A stretch of 64,000 nt of DNA from Lentisphaerae bacterium GWF2_38_69 (lineage in GTDB: Bacteria; Verrucomicrobiota; Lentisphaeria; Victivallales; GWF2-38-69). Positions 18,320 through 26,448 of this stretch are shown here, piece by piece. A program made the translations under genes and the position numbers. The notes below the pieces were generated by a model. It ran no database searches, had not been told where the DNA came from, and saw nothing but the letters and a program-made list of their open reading frames with translations. How positions within the stretch are numbered: the first letter of the stretch is position 1; every line of letters begins with the position of its first letter. Location of the stretch: positions 62,001 to 126,000 of the forward strand of contig MHBE01000005.1 in the NCBI GenBank assembly GCA_001803205.1, written 5' to 3'.

Positions 18320-19783
18320 ATGAAGAAAACTAAATTTAGCGGGAAAATTTTAGTCATCGGGTGCGGTTCTGTATCACGATGCACTTTGCCTCTTCTGCTG
18401 AAACACATTGATATTAATCCCAAAAAAATAACTGTCATAGATTTTGCTGACTGTCGTGAGTACATATCTGATTCAATCCAGACAGGGGTAAATTACGATA
18501 TTGTTAAAATAACTCCTGAAAATATGCACTCAGTCCTAAGTAAATACACTTCTTCAGGCGATATGATTGTTGATTTGGCATGGAATATTGACTGCTGCGA
18601 AATAATGCAATGGTGCCATAATCATGATGTAAAGTATGTCAATACTTCAGTGGAAGTATGGAATCCCTACGACAATAAAAAATATAAAACGCCCCAATCG
18701 AAAACTCTTTATGCCAGACACATGGCTATTCGCAAGATGACCGCTTCCTGGCATGTCAAAGGCCCTAGCATGATAGTCGAACATGGTGCTAATCCAGGGT
18801 TGGTTTCTCATTTTACAAAAATGGCATTGAAAGATATTGCGGAAAAAATAATTACAGAAAAACCTGACGATGAGCGATCAAAAATACTTCCTGACCTCAT
18901 TTCAAAAGGCGACTATCCAAATATAGCTAAACTTTCCGGAACGAAAGTTATCCATATTAGTGAACGCGATATGCAGATTACAAATAAACCCAAAGAAACT
19001 AATGAATTTGTCAATACCTGGAGCATAGAAGGATTGTATGAAGAGGGCATTGCTCCCGCGGAAATGGGATGGGGAACTCATGAAATGGAACTGCCAAACA
19101 ATGTTTTTTTACATAACGAAGGTCCGATGAACCAGATATGCCTTGAACAATGCGGGATAAGAACAAAAGTGCACTCATGGGTTCCTGCAGGAGAAATAAT
19201 TGGCTTTATGGTTAGGCATGGAGAGGCTTTTACAATATCGGACTATCTAACTGTCTGGGAAGAGAACAAAGCAGTTTATCGGCCAACGGTTCATTATGCC
19301 TACTGTTGTTCTGATTCGACTATTGCTTCGCTTCATGAGCTTGAGATGAGAAATTTCAATCTTCAGCCGAAACTAAGAATAATGACAGATGAAATAATAA
19401 GCGGAAAAGATGAATTGGGTGTGCTTTTAATGGGCCATGATTTTAAATCCTGGTGGTGTGGAAGTCTTCTTGACATTAACGATGCAAGGAGTCTGCTTCC
19501 TCATCAGAACGCAACTACTCTTCAGGTAGCAGCTTCAGTTCTTGCCGCGGTACTCTGGATGATAAAAAACCCTTCTGAAGGATTCCATGTCCCGGATGAA
19601 CTGCCGTATGAAGAAATCCTTGGTTATGCCAGACCATATTTAGGCCCGGTCGTTTCCCTTCAATCTGACTGGACTCCGATGAAAGACAGGAAAGAATTTT
19701 TCAGAAATTATGATTTTGAATCAGATGACAATTCAAAGCAAAACGGCGATATTGAGTGGCAATTTAAGGATTTTCTAGTTTAA
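18320..19783 (+). CDS. hss: Homospermidine synthase
   Basis: 487 residues, the bacterial Hss length. The enzyme makes sym-homospermidine from putrescine with NAD+. The N-terminal Rossmann motif ILVIGCGSVSRCTLPLL, the YVNTSVEVWNPYDN segment with the active-site tryptophan region, VEHGANPGLVSHF (about 155-167) and the WGTHE element fit Hss, not saccharopine dehydrogenase. Start is ATG 18320: AAAGGAGG lies 6 bases upstream, too close for ATG 18314. It precedes guanine deaminase by 38 bp. Confidence 0.92.
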   Translation: MKKTKFSGKILVIGCGSVSRCTLPLLLKHIDINPKKITVIDFADCREYISDSIQTGVNYDIVKITPENMHSVLSKYTSSGDMIVDLAWNIDCCEIMQWCHNHDVKYVNTSVEVWNPYDNKKYKTPQSKTLYARHMAIRKMTASWHVKGPSMIVEHGANPGLVSHFTKMALKDIAEKIITEKPDDERSKILPDLISKGDYPNIAKLSGTKVIHISERDMQITNKPKETNEFVNTWSIEGLYEEGIAPAEMGWGTHEMELPNNVFLHNEGPMNQICLEQCGIRTKVHSWVPAGEIIGFMVRHGEAFTISDYLTVWEENKAVYRPTVHYAYCCSDSTIASLHELEMRNFNLQPKLRIMTDEIISGKDELGVLLMGHDFKSWWCGSLLDINDARSLLPHQNATTLQVAASVLAAVLWMIKNPSEGFHVPDELPYEEILGYARPYLGPVVSLQSDWTPMKDRKEFFRNYDFESDDNSKQNGDIEWQFKDFLV

Positions 19784-19821
19784 GTTAAAGAAAATAATAA
19801 GGGGCAGCGGGGGGATATATT

Positions 19822-21147
19822 ATGAGGGCTTTCAGAGGGACATTCATACATTTTCTTGACAATCCTGAAACCAATCCTGATTCGTCACATCAGTTGATTG
19901 AAGACGGGCTGATGTTGCTAAATGATGAAGGTGTCATAATTGATGTAGGCGAATTCAGAGATTTGAAGAAATATCTGATGGATCCTTGTGTTGATTATAT
20001 AGATTATTCCGAATATATAATTATTCCTGGATTTGTGGATTCGCACATACATTATCCTCAATTGGAAATGATAGCTTCCTATAGTGGTGGCCAATTGCTT
20101 GAATGGCTTGAAAGATGTGTTTTTGCTACTGAAGCTAAATATAAGGATTATGAATACGCTAAGCTCAAAGCTGATATTTTTTTCAAGGCTCTTTTAAAAA
20201 ACGGAACAACTTCCGCCCTGGTTTTTACTACAGTTCACAAGGAATCTACTGAAGCTTTTTTTGACAAAGCAGATGAACTTAATATGCTAATGATAGGAGG
20301 TAAAGTCCTAATGGACAGAAATGCTCCAGCATACCTGCTGGATACGCCTGAGAAAGCATATGAAGAAACTGATTGTTTGATTAACAAATGGCATAATAAA
20401 AACAGATTGAGATATGCCATAACTCCAAGATTTGCTCCTACCTCCAGCGAAGCACAGCTGCAAGCGGTTTCGGCTCTTAAGAAAAAACATGAAAGCGTTT
20501 ATCTTCAGACTCACCTTTCAGAAAATAAAAATGAAGTAAAATGGGTTCAGGATATCTTCCCCTGGAGCAGGGATTACACTGATGTATATGAAAAATATGA
20601 ATTACTGGGAAAGAGAAGTATTTTTGCTCATTGCGCTCATCTCAATGACAGAGAGTTTGATATTATCAAGGAATCCAATTCTTCCATAGCCTGGTGCCCT
20701 TGTTCTAATTTTTTCCTGGGAAGCGGTTTATTCAACATTAATAAAGCAAGGGAATTTGGCATCCGCCTTTCTCTGGGGTCAGATGTCGGAGGAGGCAATC
20801 ATATTTTTATGCTTCAGGTAATGGATGAGGCATATAAAGTAGGAGCTGTTCAAAACTATAATATGAGTCCTCTTGCTTCGTTTTATCAGACAACTTTGGG
20901 CAATGCCAGAGCCCTGAGCATAGATGATAAAGTAGGAAATCTAGTGAAGGGGAAAGATGGCGATTTCCTGGTGATCAATCCTCACGCTACACCATTTCTT
21001 GAAGATAGATTAAAAGCAGCTGAGACCATTGAGAACAAGCTCTTCTGCCTGCAGATGCTTGCAGATAAGCGCATAATCAAAGCTACTTATATAAAAGGCA
21101 ATAAGTCCTACGAGAGTAATTCGCTTATTAAAGAAAGTTTTTTTTGA
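19822..21147 (+). CDS. guaD: Guanine deaminase
   Basis: 441 residues. It hydrolyses guanine to xanthine and ammonia. Zinc ligands and family motifs are visible: PGFVDSHIHYPQ (about 70-81), VLMDRNAPAYLLDT, QTHLSENKNEVKW (histidine and glutamate), FAHCAHL and LGSDVGGG with the final aspartate. CPCSNFFLGSGLFN is characteristic of guanine deaminase among amidohydrolases. A GGGGGGA purine run precedes the start. It ends the rightward run and its stop abuts the convergent permease stop. Confidence 0.93.
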   Translation: MRAFRGTFIHFLDNPETNPDSSHQLIEDGLMLLNDEGVIIDVGEFRDLKKYLMDPCVDYIDYSEYIIIPGFVDSHIHYPQLEMIASYSGGQLLEWLERCVFATEAKYKDYEYAKLKADIFFKALLKNGTTSALVFTTVHKESTEAFFDKADELNMLMIGGKVLMDRNAPAYLLDTPEKAYEETDCLINKWHNKNRLRYAITPRFAPTSSEAQLQAVSALKKKHESVYLQTHLSENKNEVKWVQDIFPWSRDYTDVYEKYELLGKRSIFAHCAHLNDREFDIIKESNSSIAWCPCSNFFLGSGLFNINKAREFGIRLSLGSDVGGGNHIFMLQVMDEAYKVGAVQNYNMSPLASFYQTTLGNARALSIDDKVGNLVKGKDGDFLVINPHATPFLEDRLKAAETIENKLFCLQMLADKRIIKATYIKGNKSYESNSLIKESFF

Positions 21148-22665
21148 TTAAATTTTGTTTCTGTATCTCTTCCTAATCATTTCCGATAAGAGGAAGAGCG
21201 TTATTATCACCAAGACACTAATCCCATTAAGTATTGAGCTTTCTATTATTCTTCTATCGCTCAGCATTGCGTAGTCAACTACCGGAACAGTTGGAAAGTA
21301 ATTTATCAGCTGCATAGTGTAAGCTATTGTGAATTCTCCGAAAACTATAGCAAAAATCTGGATAAAAACAGTTATAAATACCGGCATGAGAATTGGCAAT
21401 TCAATTAATTTAAATATCTGAAAAACCGAAGCCCCGTCCACTTTTGAAGCTTCAATTATTTCTGAAGGAAATCCTCTGATATGCTGATACATGAAGCTGT
21501 AGGCGATGGGAGCTGATATAATAAGATACCCGCACAGCACAAGCATTACATAAGGTATTGAATATCTTATATTCATATAAACAAGTACAATCCCAAGAAA
21601 CGCATTCGATATGCCGCATGCAGATAAAACTATCCAATCGGTAAATCTTGAATAGCTTTTAAGCAATAAGTAAACAAGAACAACAACAGCCAGAGCTGTG
21701 AGTGTACTTAAAATAAAAGAGTCTATAAGGCTCTTTAAAACAGGATAATATGCGTTGAGCCCAGCGGAGAATAAAGTTATTATACCAGAAAAATCAAATC
21801 TGCCGGTGTAAAAGTTATAGAAAGCAAAAATAAGTCCGGAGGTTACTATAAAAAATTCAAAAAACACATAAAGAGCTGTAAAGAGCATTGAAAATCTTGA
21901 TGATTTGAAAGGTTTTCTTTCTGAATGATCGCTTTCATAAGAGGAAGCTAGACCAGGAAGAAAACTTATAAATGACAGAATTATAAACTGAATTATTCCG
22001 TAACCAAGAGCTTTTGAAAGGTTCATGCTGCTGCTCAGAGTAGTAGCAATCTCCACTTCAAGAGTAGAAAACTTGATTCCTCCCAGTCCTAATACAATTG
22101 CAAAATTTGTAAAACAGAATGCAAAACAGAGGAAAAAAGCCTTTAGAAGTGAAGGCATCACCATTGGAAGTTTTATTCTGAAAAATATTCTTATGCTTCC
22201 TGCTCCTTCAAGGCAGGCATTTTCTATTATGGAGACAGGAATGTTTCGTAATGCTTCTCCGATATATTTAACAAAGATGGGAGAGTTATAGAAGACATTC
22301 GCAACAACGATTATTCCGAGAGTATAGAGAAGATTAAACGGTTTCAAAAAAGGAAAATTTCCTATTATGGAAAAAGCCACAACAGTGGAAACAGCAGGAA
22401 AAAAAAATGGGATAAAAATCGTGCTTTCAGCAAAAAAGCTGATATAAGAGTTTGATTTGGAAATATAATTTGATGGAATTAATGCCACTGCCAAGGCTAT
22501 AAAAGTTGACAGAAAAGCCTGAAAAAAAGTAAATTGTGCTACTTTGAATGTATATGAGGTGAAAAGGCTTTGAAGGACTCCCGCTCCAAGATTATAAAAA
22601 CAAAATACTCCGAATGGCACCAACCATATTAGTAGGAAAAAGAAATTTAAAGTAAATTTTCTCAC
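21148..22665 (-). CDS. thiP: Thiamine-type ABC transporter permease (two fused halves)
   Basis: 505 residues with about twelve transmembrane helices. Two ATPase-contact EAA loops are seen, EALRNIPVSIIENACLEGAG (about 163-182) and IRGFPSEIIEASKVDGAS (about 392-409), so both permease halves are in one chain as in ThiP/FbpB. It starts 9 bp after the binding-protein stop, downstream of the TPP riboswitch; that context assigns thiamine or a precursor as substrate. No ATPase gene follows: the next gene is convergent guaD. The motor must come from elsewhere. Confidence 0.82.
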   Translation of the reverse strand: MRKFTLNFFFLLIWLVPFGVFCFYNLGAGVLQSLFTSYTFKVAQFTFFQAFLSTFIALAVALIPSNYISKSNSYISFFAESTIFIPFFFPAVSTVVAFSIIGNFPFLKPFNLLYTLGIIVVANVFYNSPIFVKYIGEALRNIPVSIIENACLEGAGSIRIFFRIKLPMVMPSLLKAFFLCFAFCFTNFAIVLGLGGIKFSTLEVEIATTLSSSMNLSKALGYGIIQFIILSFISFLPGLASSYESDHSERKPFKSSRFSMLFTALYVFFEFFIVTSGLIFAFYNFYTGRFDFSGIITLFSAGLNAYYPVLKSLIDSFILSTLTALAVVVLVYLLLKSYSRFTDWIVLSACGISNAFLGIVLVYMNIRYSIPYVMLVLCGYLIISAPIAYSFMYQHIRGFPSEIIEASKVDGASVFQIFKLIELPILMPVFITVFIQIFAIVFGEFTIAYTMQLINYFPTVPVVDYAMLSDRRIIESSILNGISVLVIITLFLLSEMIRKRYRNKI

Positions 22666-22674
22666 GCGGCAGTA

Positions 22675-23667
22675 TCAATAAGTCATTAATTCTGTCCACT
22701 TGTTCATCCAGATTTGTAAATCAGCTGCTAGTTCTTCATTGGGAATGTGTTTGTACTTTTCAGGATTCCTGTAATACTTGAAAACCTCGGGCAATTTTAC
22801 ATCTGTAACTGGCATCATCCAGTTGTTAAGCGGTATAGCCTGCTGAACTTCATCTGTCAGGCAGAAATCTATAAACTTTCTAGCTTTATCGTTTATATCT
22901 TTTTTTCTTACGAGGGCGTTAGCTTCAATTTCCATATAACCGCCTTCTTCTGGTATAAAAACTTTATACTTGTCACTTTTATATGTGTATATGGAAAAGG
23001 CTTCATCTGAAGCATAGCTTACCATCATTGCTGCTTCGCCTGTTTCAAATTTGGCAAAACATGAATTCCAGTCGGGAGTAATTGTTATTATTGCTCCCTT
23101 CAGGCGTTTCCAGTAATCAAGCCAGTTATTTCCATAAACAGCTATTGTCCAGAAAAGGAAATCCTGTCCAGTTGTGGAAGTTCTCGGATCAGGCATAACA
23201 ATTGATTTTTTAAGTTTTGTAATATCTTCAAAACTTTTCAGCGGAATTTTAATTTTCTCAGGGTCATAGATGAAGGCAAGGCCGCCGAAATCAAACATTG
23301 TTGCTTTGAATTCAGGGGAGATGGTATTACCTGGAGCTTTAATTTTGGTATAGGTTGCAGGCCTGTAAGGTTCAAGGAGATTTAATTTATCGGCCTCCAG
23401 AAACGAAACCTGATTTAACCCCATGACAATATCTGCCTTGGGATATTCTTTCTCAAGAGAAAGCCTGACTACAATTTTTGAAGATCCTTCAAAATAAATA
23501 CCTTTGACTTTTACATCATTGTCAGCTTCAAACTTAGAAATTAATCCGCTTTTAAAAAGCCAAATGTATTCACTGGGCATATAAACAGTCAGAACATCCT
23601 GATTTTTTGAGCATGATGCTATTAAAAGAATACATATGATTGAGATTGTTCTTATAAGATTTTTCAT
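22675..23667 (-). CDS. thiB: Thiamine ABC transporter substrate-binding lipoprotein
   Basis: 330 residues from ATG 23667, which has AGAAAGGAA upstream. Lipobox IASC at about residue 19. The fold is a type 2 periplasmic binding protein of the TbpA/FbpA group: LTVYMPSEYI at the mature N-terminus, DFGGLAFIYDPEKI, PDPRTSTTGQDFLFW and EANALVRKKDINDKARKFIDFCLTDEVQ in two adjoining pieces. Similar proteins carry iron or spermidine; the TPP riboswitch directly upstream points to thiamine. Confidence 0.83.
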   Translation of the reverse strand: MKNLIRTISIICILLIASCSKNQDVLTVYMPSEYIWLFKSGLISKFEADNDVKVKGIYFEGSSKIVVRLSLEKEYPKADIVMGLNQVSFLEADKLNLLEPYRPATYTKIKAPGNTISPEFKATMFDFGGLAFIYDPEKIKIPLKSFEDITKLKKSIVMPDPRTSTTGQDFLFWTIAVYGNNWLDYWKRLKGAIITITPDWNSCFAKFETGEAAMMVSYASDEAFSIYTYKSDKYKVFIPEEGGYMEIEANALVRKKDINDKARKFIDFCLTDEVQQAIPLNNWMMPVTDVKLPEVFKYYRNPEKYKHIPNEELAADLQIWMNKWTELMTY

Positions 23668-23694
23668 ATTCTGTTCCTTTCTAAGATTATATTG

Positions 23695-23727
23695 CAAAAA
23701 AAAACCTTCCGTCGAAAGGGAAGGTTT
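23695..23727 (-). terminator. Riboswitch-controlled intrinsic terminator
   Basis: Minus-strand stem AAACCTTCC / GGAAGGTTT with an 8-nt loop and nine T's. It sits between the TPP aptamer and thiB, so ligand binding probably lets this hairpin form and stops transcription. Confidence 0.85.
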
Positions 23728-23735
23728 AATATATT

Positions 23736-23823
23736 CCTACGCTGGCATTACCCAGATCAGGTTTTATGGTCGAGACTAGAACCCATCTCCTCTCAGCCGA
23801 AAAATATCAGCTCCCATTCGGTG
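23736..23823 (-). ncRNA. TPP riboswitch (THI element)
   Basis: On the minus strand the conserved CTGAGA (23796-23791) and the second THI segment ACCTGATCTGGGTAATGCC plus AGCGTAGG (about 23762-23736) are present, separated by a variable arm. These match the universally conserved TPP-binding core. Followed by a terminator, so regulation is at transcription of the thiB-thiP pair. Confidence 0.96.
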
Positions 23824-23847
23824 TAATTGTAAAAGAACTTATGCAGC

Positions 23848-23875
23848 ATTCTAGCTTTGGGAATCATTTAAACAA
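23848..23875 (-). promoter_or_regulatory. Putative promoter of the TPP riboswitch operon
   Basis: Minus strand TTGTTT (23875-23870), 16 bp spacer, TAGAAT (23853-23848); initiation near 23841, about 18 nt before the aptamer. Confidence 0.45.
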
Positions 23876-23926
23876 GCATGGATAAGCAATAATAAGGATT
23901 TTTAGGACAGGATATTAAGAAACAAT

Positions 23927-25186
23927 CTAGAAGGCATCTATCTTTAATTGAATATCCCTAATGGATTTTGAATATAAATCGACAATATCAGTTTCATTAT
24001 TTAACGGATGAACAATAAAGTTTCCCAGAACCCAGCTGTCATAGTCATCAGGTGGAAGCTTAATTATTTTTCCAGGATAAGATGTCAGGTTTAACGCCAG
24101 TACTTTTTTATCTTTGATCAGCGCTGAAGCATCTATGTTTTTAAGCACTCCTTCTTTATCGGCGAATATCCTGAAAGCAATCATATTCAGAATGGATCTA
24201 TAATCTTTTGGCATAATTTTGCAGCCGGAAGCGTAATTGATTGCCATTTCAATAATATTCTGTTCCGTGGCTGCAAAAAGTAAGGATGGCAAACAGTCTC
24301 CTCCAGGTCTTGGCGCAATTTCAATAAGAAAGATTTCATTGTTCTTTACTATAAAATCAATCATGCATATGGATTTATTTATACCTAAGGAAGTTCCTGC
24401 TTTATTCAATGTAGCAATTAAATTTTCATGTGTAACTTCGGGAATTGTATTAATAAGCTTGTATCCGGCTATTATTCCAAAAGGTAGAGAGCATGATGAT
24501 TTTATCTTTTGGGTAAGTCGTATGATTTGAACAGAATTATTTTCAATCATGAAATCGCAGCTGTATTCTATGCCTTCTATAAATTCTTCAGCCAATATTA
24601 CTAGCTTATCTGTTTTAAAGAGTCTGTTATCCTGTCTTGCTTTGAGGCCGGCAATGATTTGTTCGAATCTTTTTATAATATCTTCTGATGTCCGGCACAG
24701 ATAAACAAGTTCGCTGCCGGCTCCGGATAATGGCTTTAGAACACAGGGACTTTCTAAAGTTTCAAAAAATAAAATAGCGTCTTCTTTCGAATAAAGAAGA
24801 GAGTATCGAGGCGTTTTGAGCCCGGCTTTTTTCCATGCTTCTTTTGAGAGGAATTTATTTCTTGAACTTCTAATTGTTTCTGAGGATTGAAAGAAGACAT
24901 TAAAATGTTTGCCTATTAATGAGGCAAGTTCCAAAGATTCACAGTCATAGCAGGCTATACCGTTTATTGATAATGAGTATCTATTTAAATGGTCTATTAA
25001 ATCAGAAATGGCCTGATTAGCATTAGATAAATCAGAACAGACTTCTTTCGGTAAATCAGGAACAGGTTCTATTGCATTTTTCCTGAGTTTTATATCTGTT
25101 AAAAATAATACTCTGCTGCCGGCAAATGAGTCGATAGCGTTAATATAGTCAGGAGTAGTCCCGACTATCAGAACTTTAGCATCCAT
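23927..25186 (-). CDS. ATP-grasp carboxylate-amine ligase of unknown substrate
   Basis: 419 residues from ATG 25186 (AGGA four bases upstream). Fold order is that of ATP-grasp ligases: a Rossmann-like N-terminal part (KVLIVGTTPDY), ATP-binding lysine in CVLKPLSGAGSELVYLC (about 150), the EEFIEGIEYSCDFMI strand (about 205) and the metal-binding IDFIVKNNEIFLIEIAPRPGGD near 280-300, given here in pieces: glutamates then RPGGD. These enzymes join a carboxylate to an amine through an acyl phosphate. The gene overlaps the upstream GNAT stop by 11 bp; together they sit behind a sigma-54 promoter. Substrate not known. Confidence 0.85.
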   Translation of the reverse strand: MDAKVLIVGTTPDYINAIDSFAGSRVLFLTDIKLRKNAIEPVPDLPKEVCSDLSNANQAISDLIDHLNRYSLSINGIACYDCESLELASLIGKHFNVFFQSSETIRSSRNKFLSKEAWKKAGLKTPRYSLLYSKEDAILFFETLESPCVLKPLSGAGSELVYLCRTSEDIIKRFEQIIAGLKARQDNRLFKTDKLVILAEEFIEGIEYSCDFMIENNSVQIIRLTQKIKSSCSLPFGIIAGYKLINTIPEVTHENLIATLNKAGTSLGINKSICMIDFIVKNNEIFLIEIAPRPGGDCLPSLLFAATEQNIIEMAINYASGCKIMPKDYRSILNMIAFRIFADKEGVLKNIDASALIKDKKVLALNLTSYPGKIIKLPPDDYDSWVLGNFIVHPLNNETDIVDLYSKSIRDIQLKIDAF

Positions 25187-26141
25187 ATGTTCCTGTTCTG
25201 TCCTTAACATGCTCTAGAGGTATTTCTTTGGCTGTATGGAGTTTTATTTCATATAGAGGTTTGGAAGAGAGATGGAAGCGTTCTTTCCAGCCGAAATCAC
25301 CGCACAGGAAGTCTATTTTGTCAAATTTATTATTTGAAGCCCATTCGATATGATGGAAATTTATCAGTTTGGCTATGCCGGTAAATTCAGGATTTGTGCC
25401 GCCAGCAAGAACAACATATTCTTTATTATAAACAGTGCCAATATCTACTGCCGCTGTTTTTTCTCCGACAGTAACTGTCGTTATCCGAAGCATATTTTTG
25501 TCCCACAGGTATTTTATAAGGGATTCAAAAGAATTGAAAAACCTATTGTCTGTGAAGTATGAATGTTCTCCAAATGCAGAGAGGTTCATTTCAAAAAGAG
25601 TATCAATATCTTCGAGCTTATTATATCTTATAAGAGCTCCCTGAGCATAGAATTTGTCGATTTCTTTTGAGAGATTCTTGCGCGACTTTCCGGAGAATTT
25701 CTGCATGTACTGGTCAAAAGAGTAGTTATATTCCCCAGGGTAAAGATGGTAATTTATTTCATCAACAGTTAATGATTCGTTAAAATAGAGGCTGTTAGCG
25801 CACATATAACGGATATGGATTGGACCAGGGGCATTATCAATAAGGATTTGGAAGGCGTTGTTATCGCAGGCATAGGCTTTATTCTGCTCCAGCCATGTTT
25901 TCCCGCTCCATGATTCACCAGGGAAAAACGAATAAAAGCCTGACTCCTCTATCCAGCTTAACGGCAGTATTCCTTGTACCTCTCCGTCATTTTCAAGAAT
26001 CAGGAAATCGTTATTCCTTTGAAATGAGTCTGAAAAACATTTTCTTATATCCCATAAGTCAAAAATGCTTGACGCCTCAATGTATTTTTTCCATATACAC
26101 GCGCACTCTTCGATATCTTCAACCGCCTTCAATGTATACAT
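25176..26141 (-). CDS. GNAT/FemAB-like acyl- or aminoacyltransferase (Acetyltransf_6/BioF2 type)
   Basis: 321 residues. The layout is that of the double-GNAT FemAB/CelD-like group: an N-terminal GNAT half with FLILENDGEVQGILPLSW (about 43-60), a central helical segment FSGKSRKNLSKEID (about 148-161), and a C-terminal half with VGEKTAAVDIGTVYNKEYVV and FHHIEWASNNKFDKIDFLCG. Family members move acyl groups or amino acids onto amines in envelope or secondary metabolites. It begins the two-gene operon with the ATP-grasp ligase; GGAGG lies 12 bases before the ATG. The exact reaction is unknown. Confidence 0.75.
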   Translation of the reverse strand: MYTLKAVEDIEECACIWKKYIEASSIFDLWDIRKCFSDSFQRNNDFLILENDGEVQGILPLSWIEESGFYSFFPGESWSGKTWLEQNKAYACDNNAFQILIDNAPGPIHIRYMCANSLYFNESLTVDEINYHLYPGEYNYSFDQYMQKFSGKSRKNLSKEIDKFYAQGALIRYNKLEDIDTLFEMNLSAFGEHSYFTDNRFFNSFESLIKYLWDKNMLRITTVTVGEKTAAVDIGTVYNKEYVVLAGGTNPEFTGIAKLINFHHIEWASNNKFDKIDFLCGDFGWKERFHLSSKPLYEIKLHTAKEIPLEHVKDRTGTYGC

Positions 26142-26212
26142 TTTATAAAGGCTACCTCCATTATGTATTATTTTACCGAATATTATCAGCTAAACTTGAT
26201 AAAAACATTTTA

Positions 26213-26228
26213 GCAAATATTATGCCAA
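26213..26228 (-). promoter_or_regulatory. Sigma-54 (-24/-12) promoter of the GNAT/ATP-grasp operon
   Basis: Minus strand TGGCATAATATTTGCT. It fits the consensus TGGCAYRNNNNTTGCW, with the invariant GG and GC exactly 10 bp apart. Initiation would be near 26201, giving a leader of about 60 nt. I found no other such site in the intergenic regions of the window. Confidence 0.8.
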
Positions 26229-26361
26229 ATCAATTAAAAGTTCGTAAAATAGTTAAAAATACTCTTTAAGCAAACCTAATTTATGAAATATAGGGATAAT
26301 AGCTTATCTATATAATCTTATTTTCTTTTATCTATTAAAGGTTAAAGCATGGTGATAGTAA

Positions 26362-26418
26362 ATATAGGTATTATAATACTTAAATAATTTTAATAATACG
26401 GTAATAAAATACCTATAT
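26362..26418. promoter_or_regulatory. Imperfect inverted repeat, candidate activator-binding site
   Basis: Arms ATATAGGTATTATAATAC (26362-26379) and GTAATAAAATACCTATAT (26401-26418) match at 16 of 18 positions around a 21-bp centre. It lies about 135-190 bp upstream of the sigma-54 promoter, the usual enhancer distance, and just before the activator gene, so it could also serve autoregulation. Confidence 0.5.
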
Positions 26419-26448
26419 GATATATAATTGAATGAAGAGGAGACATCA

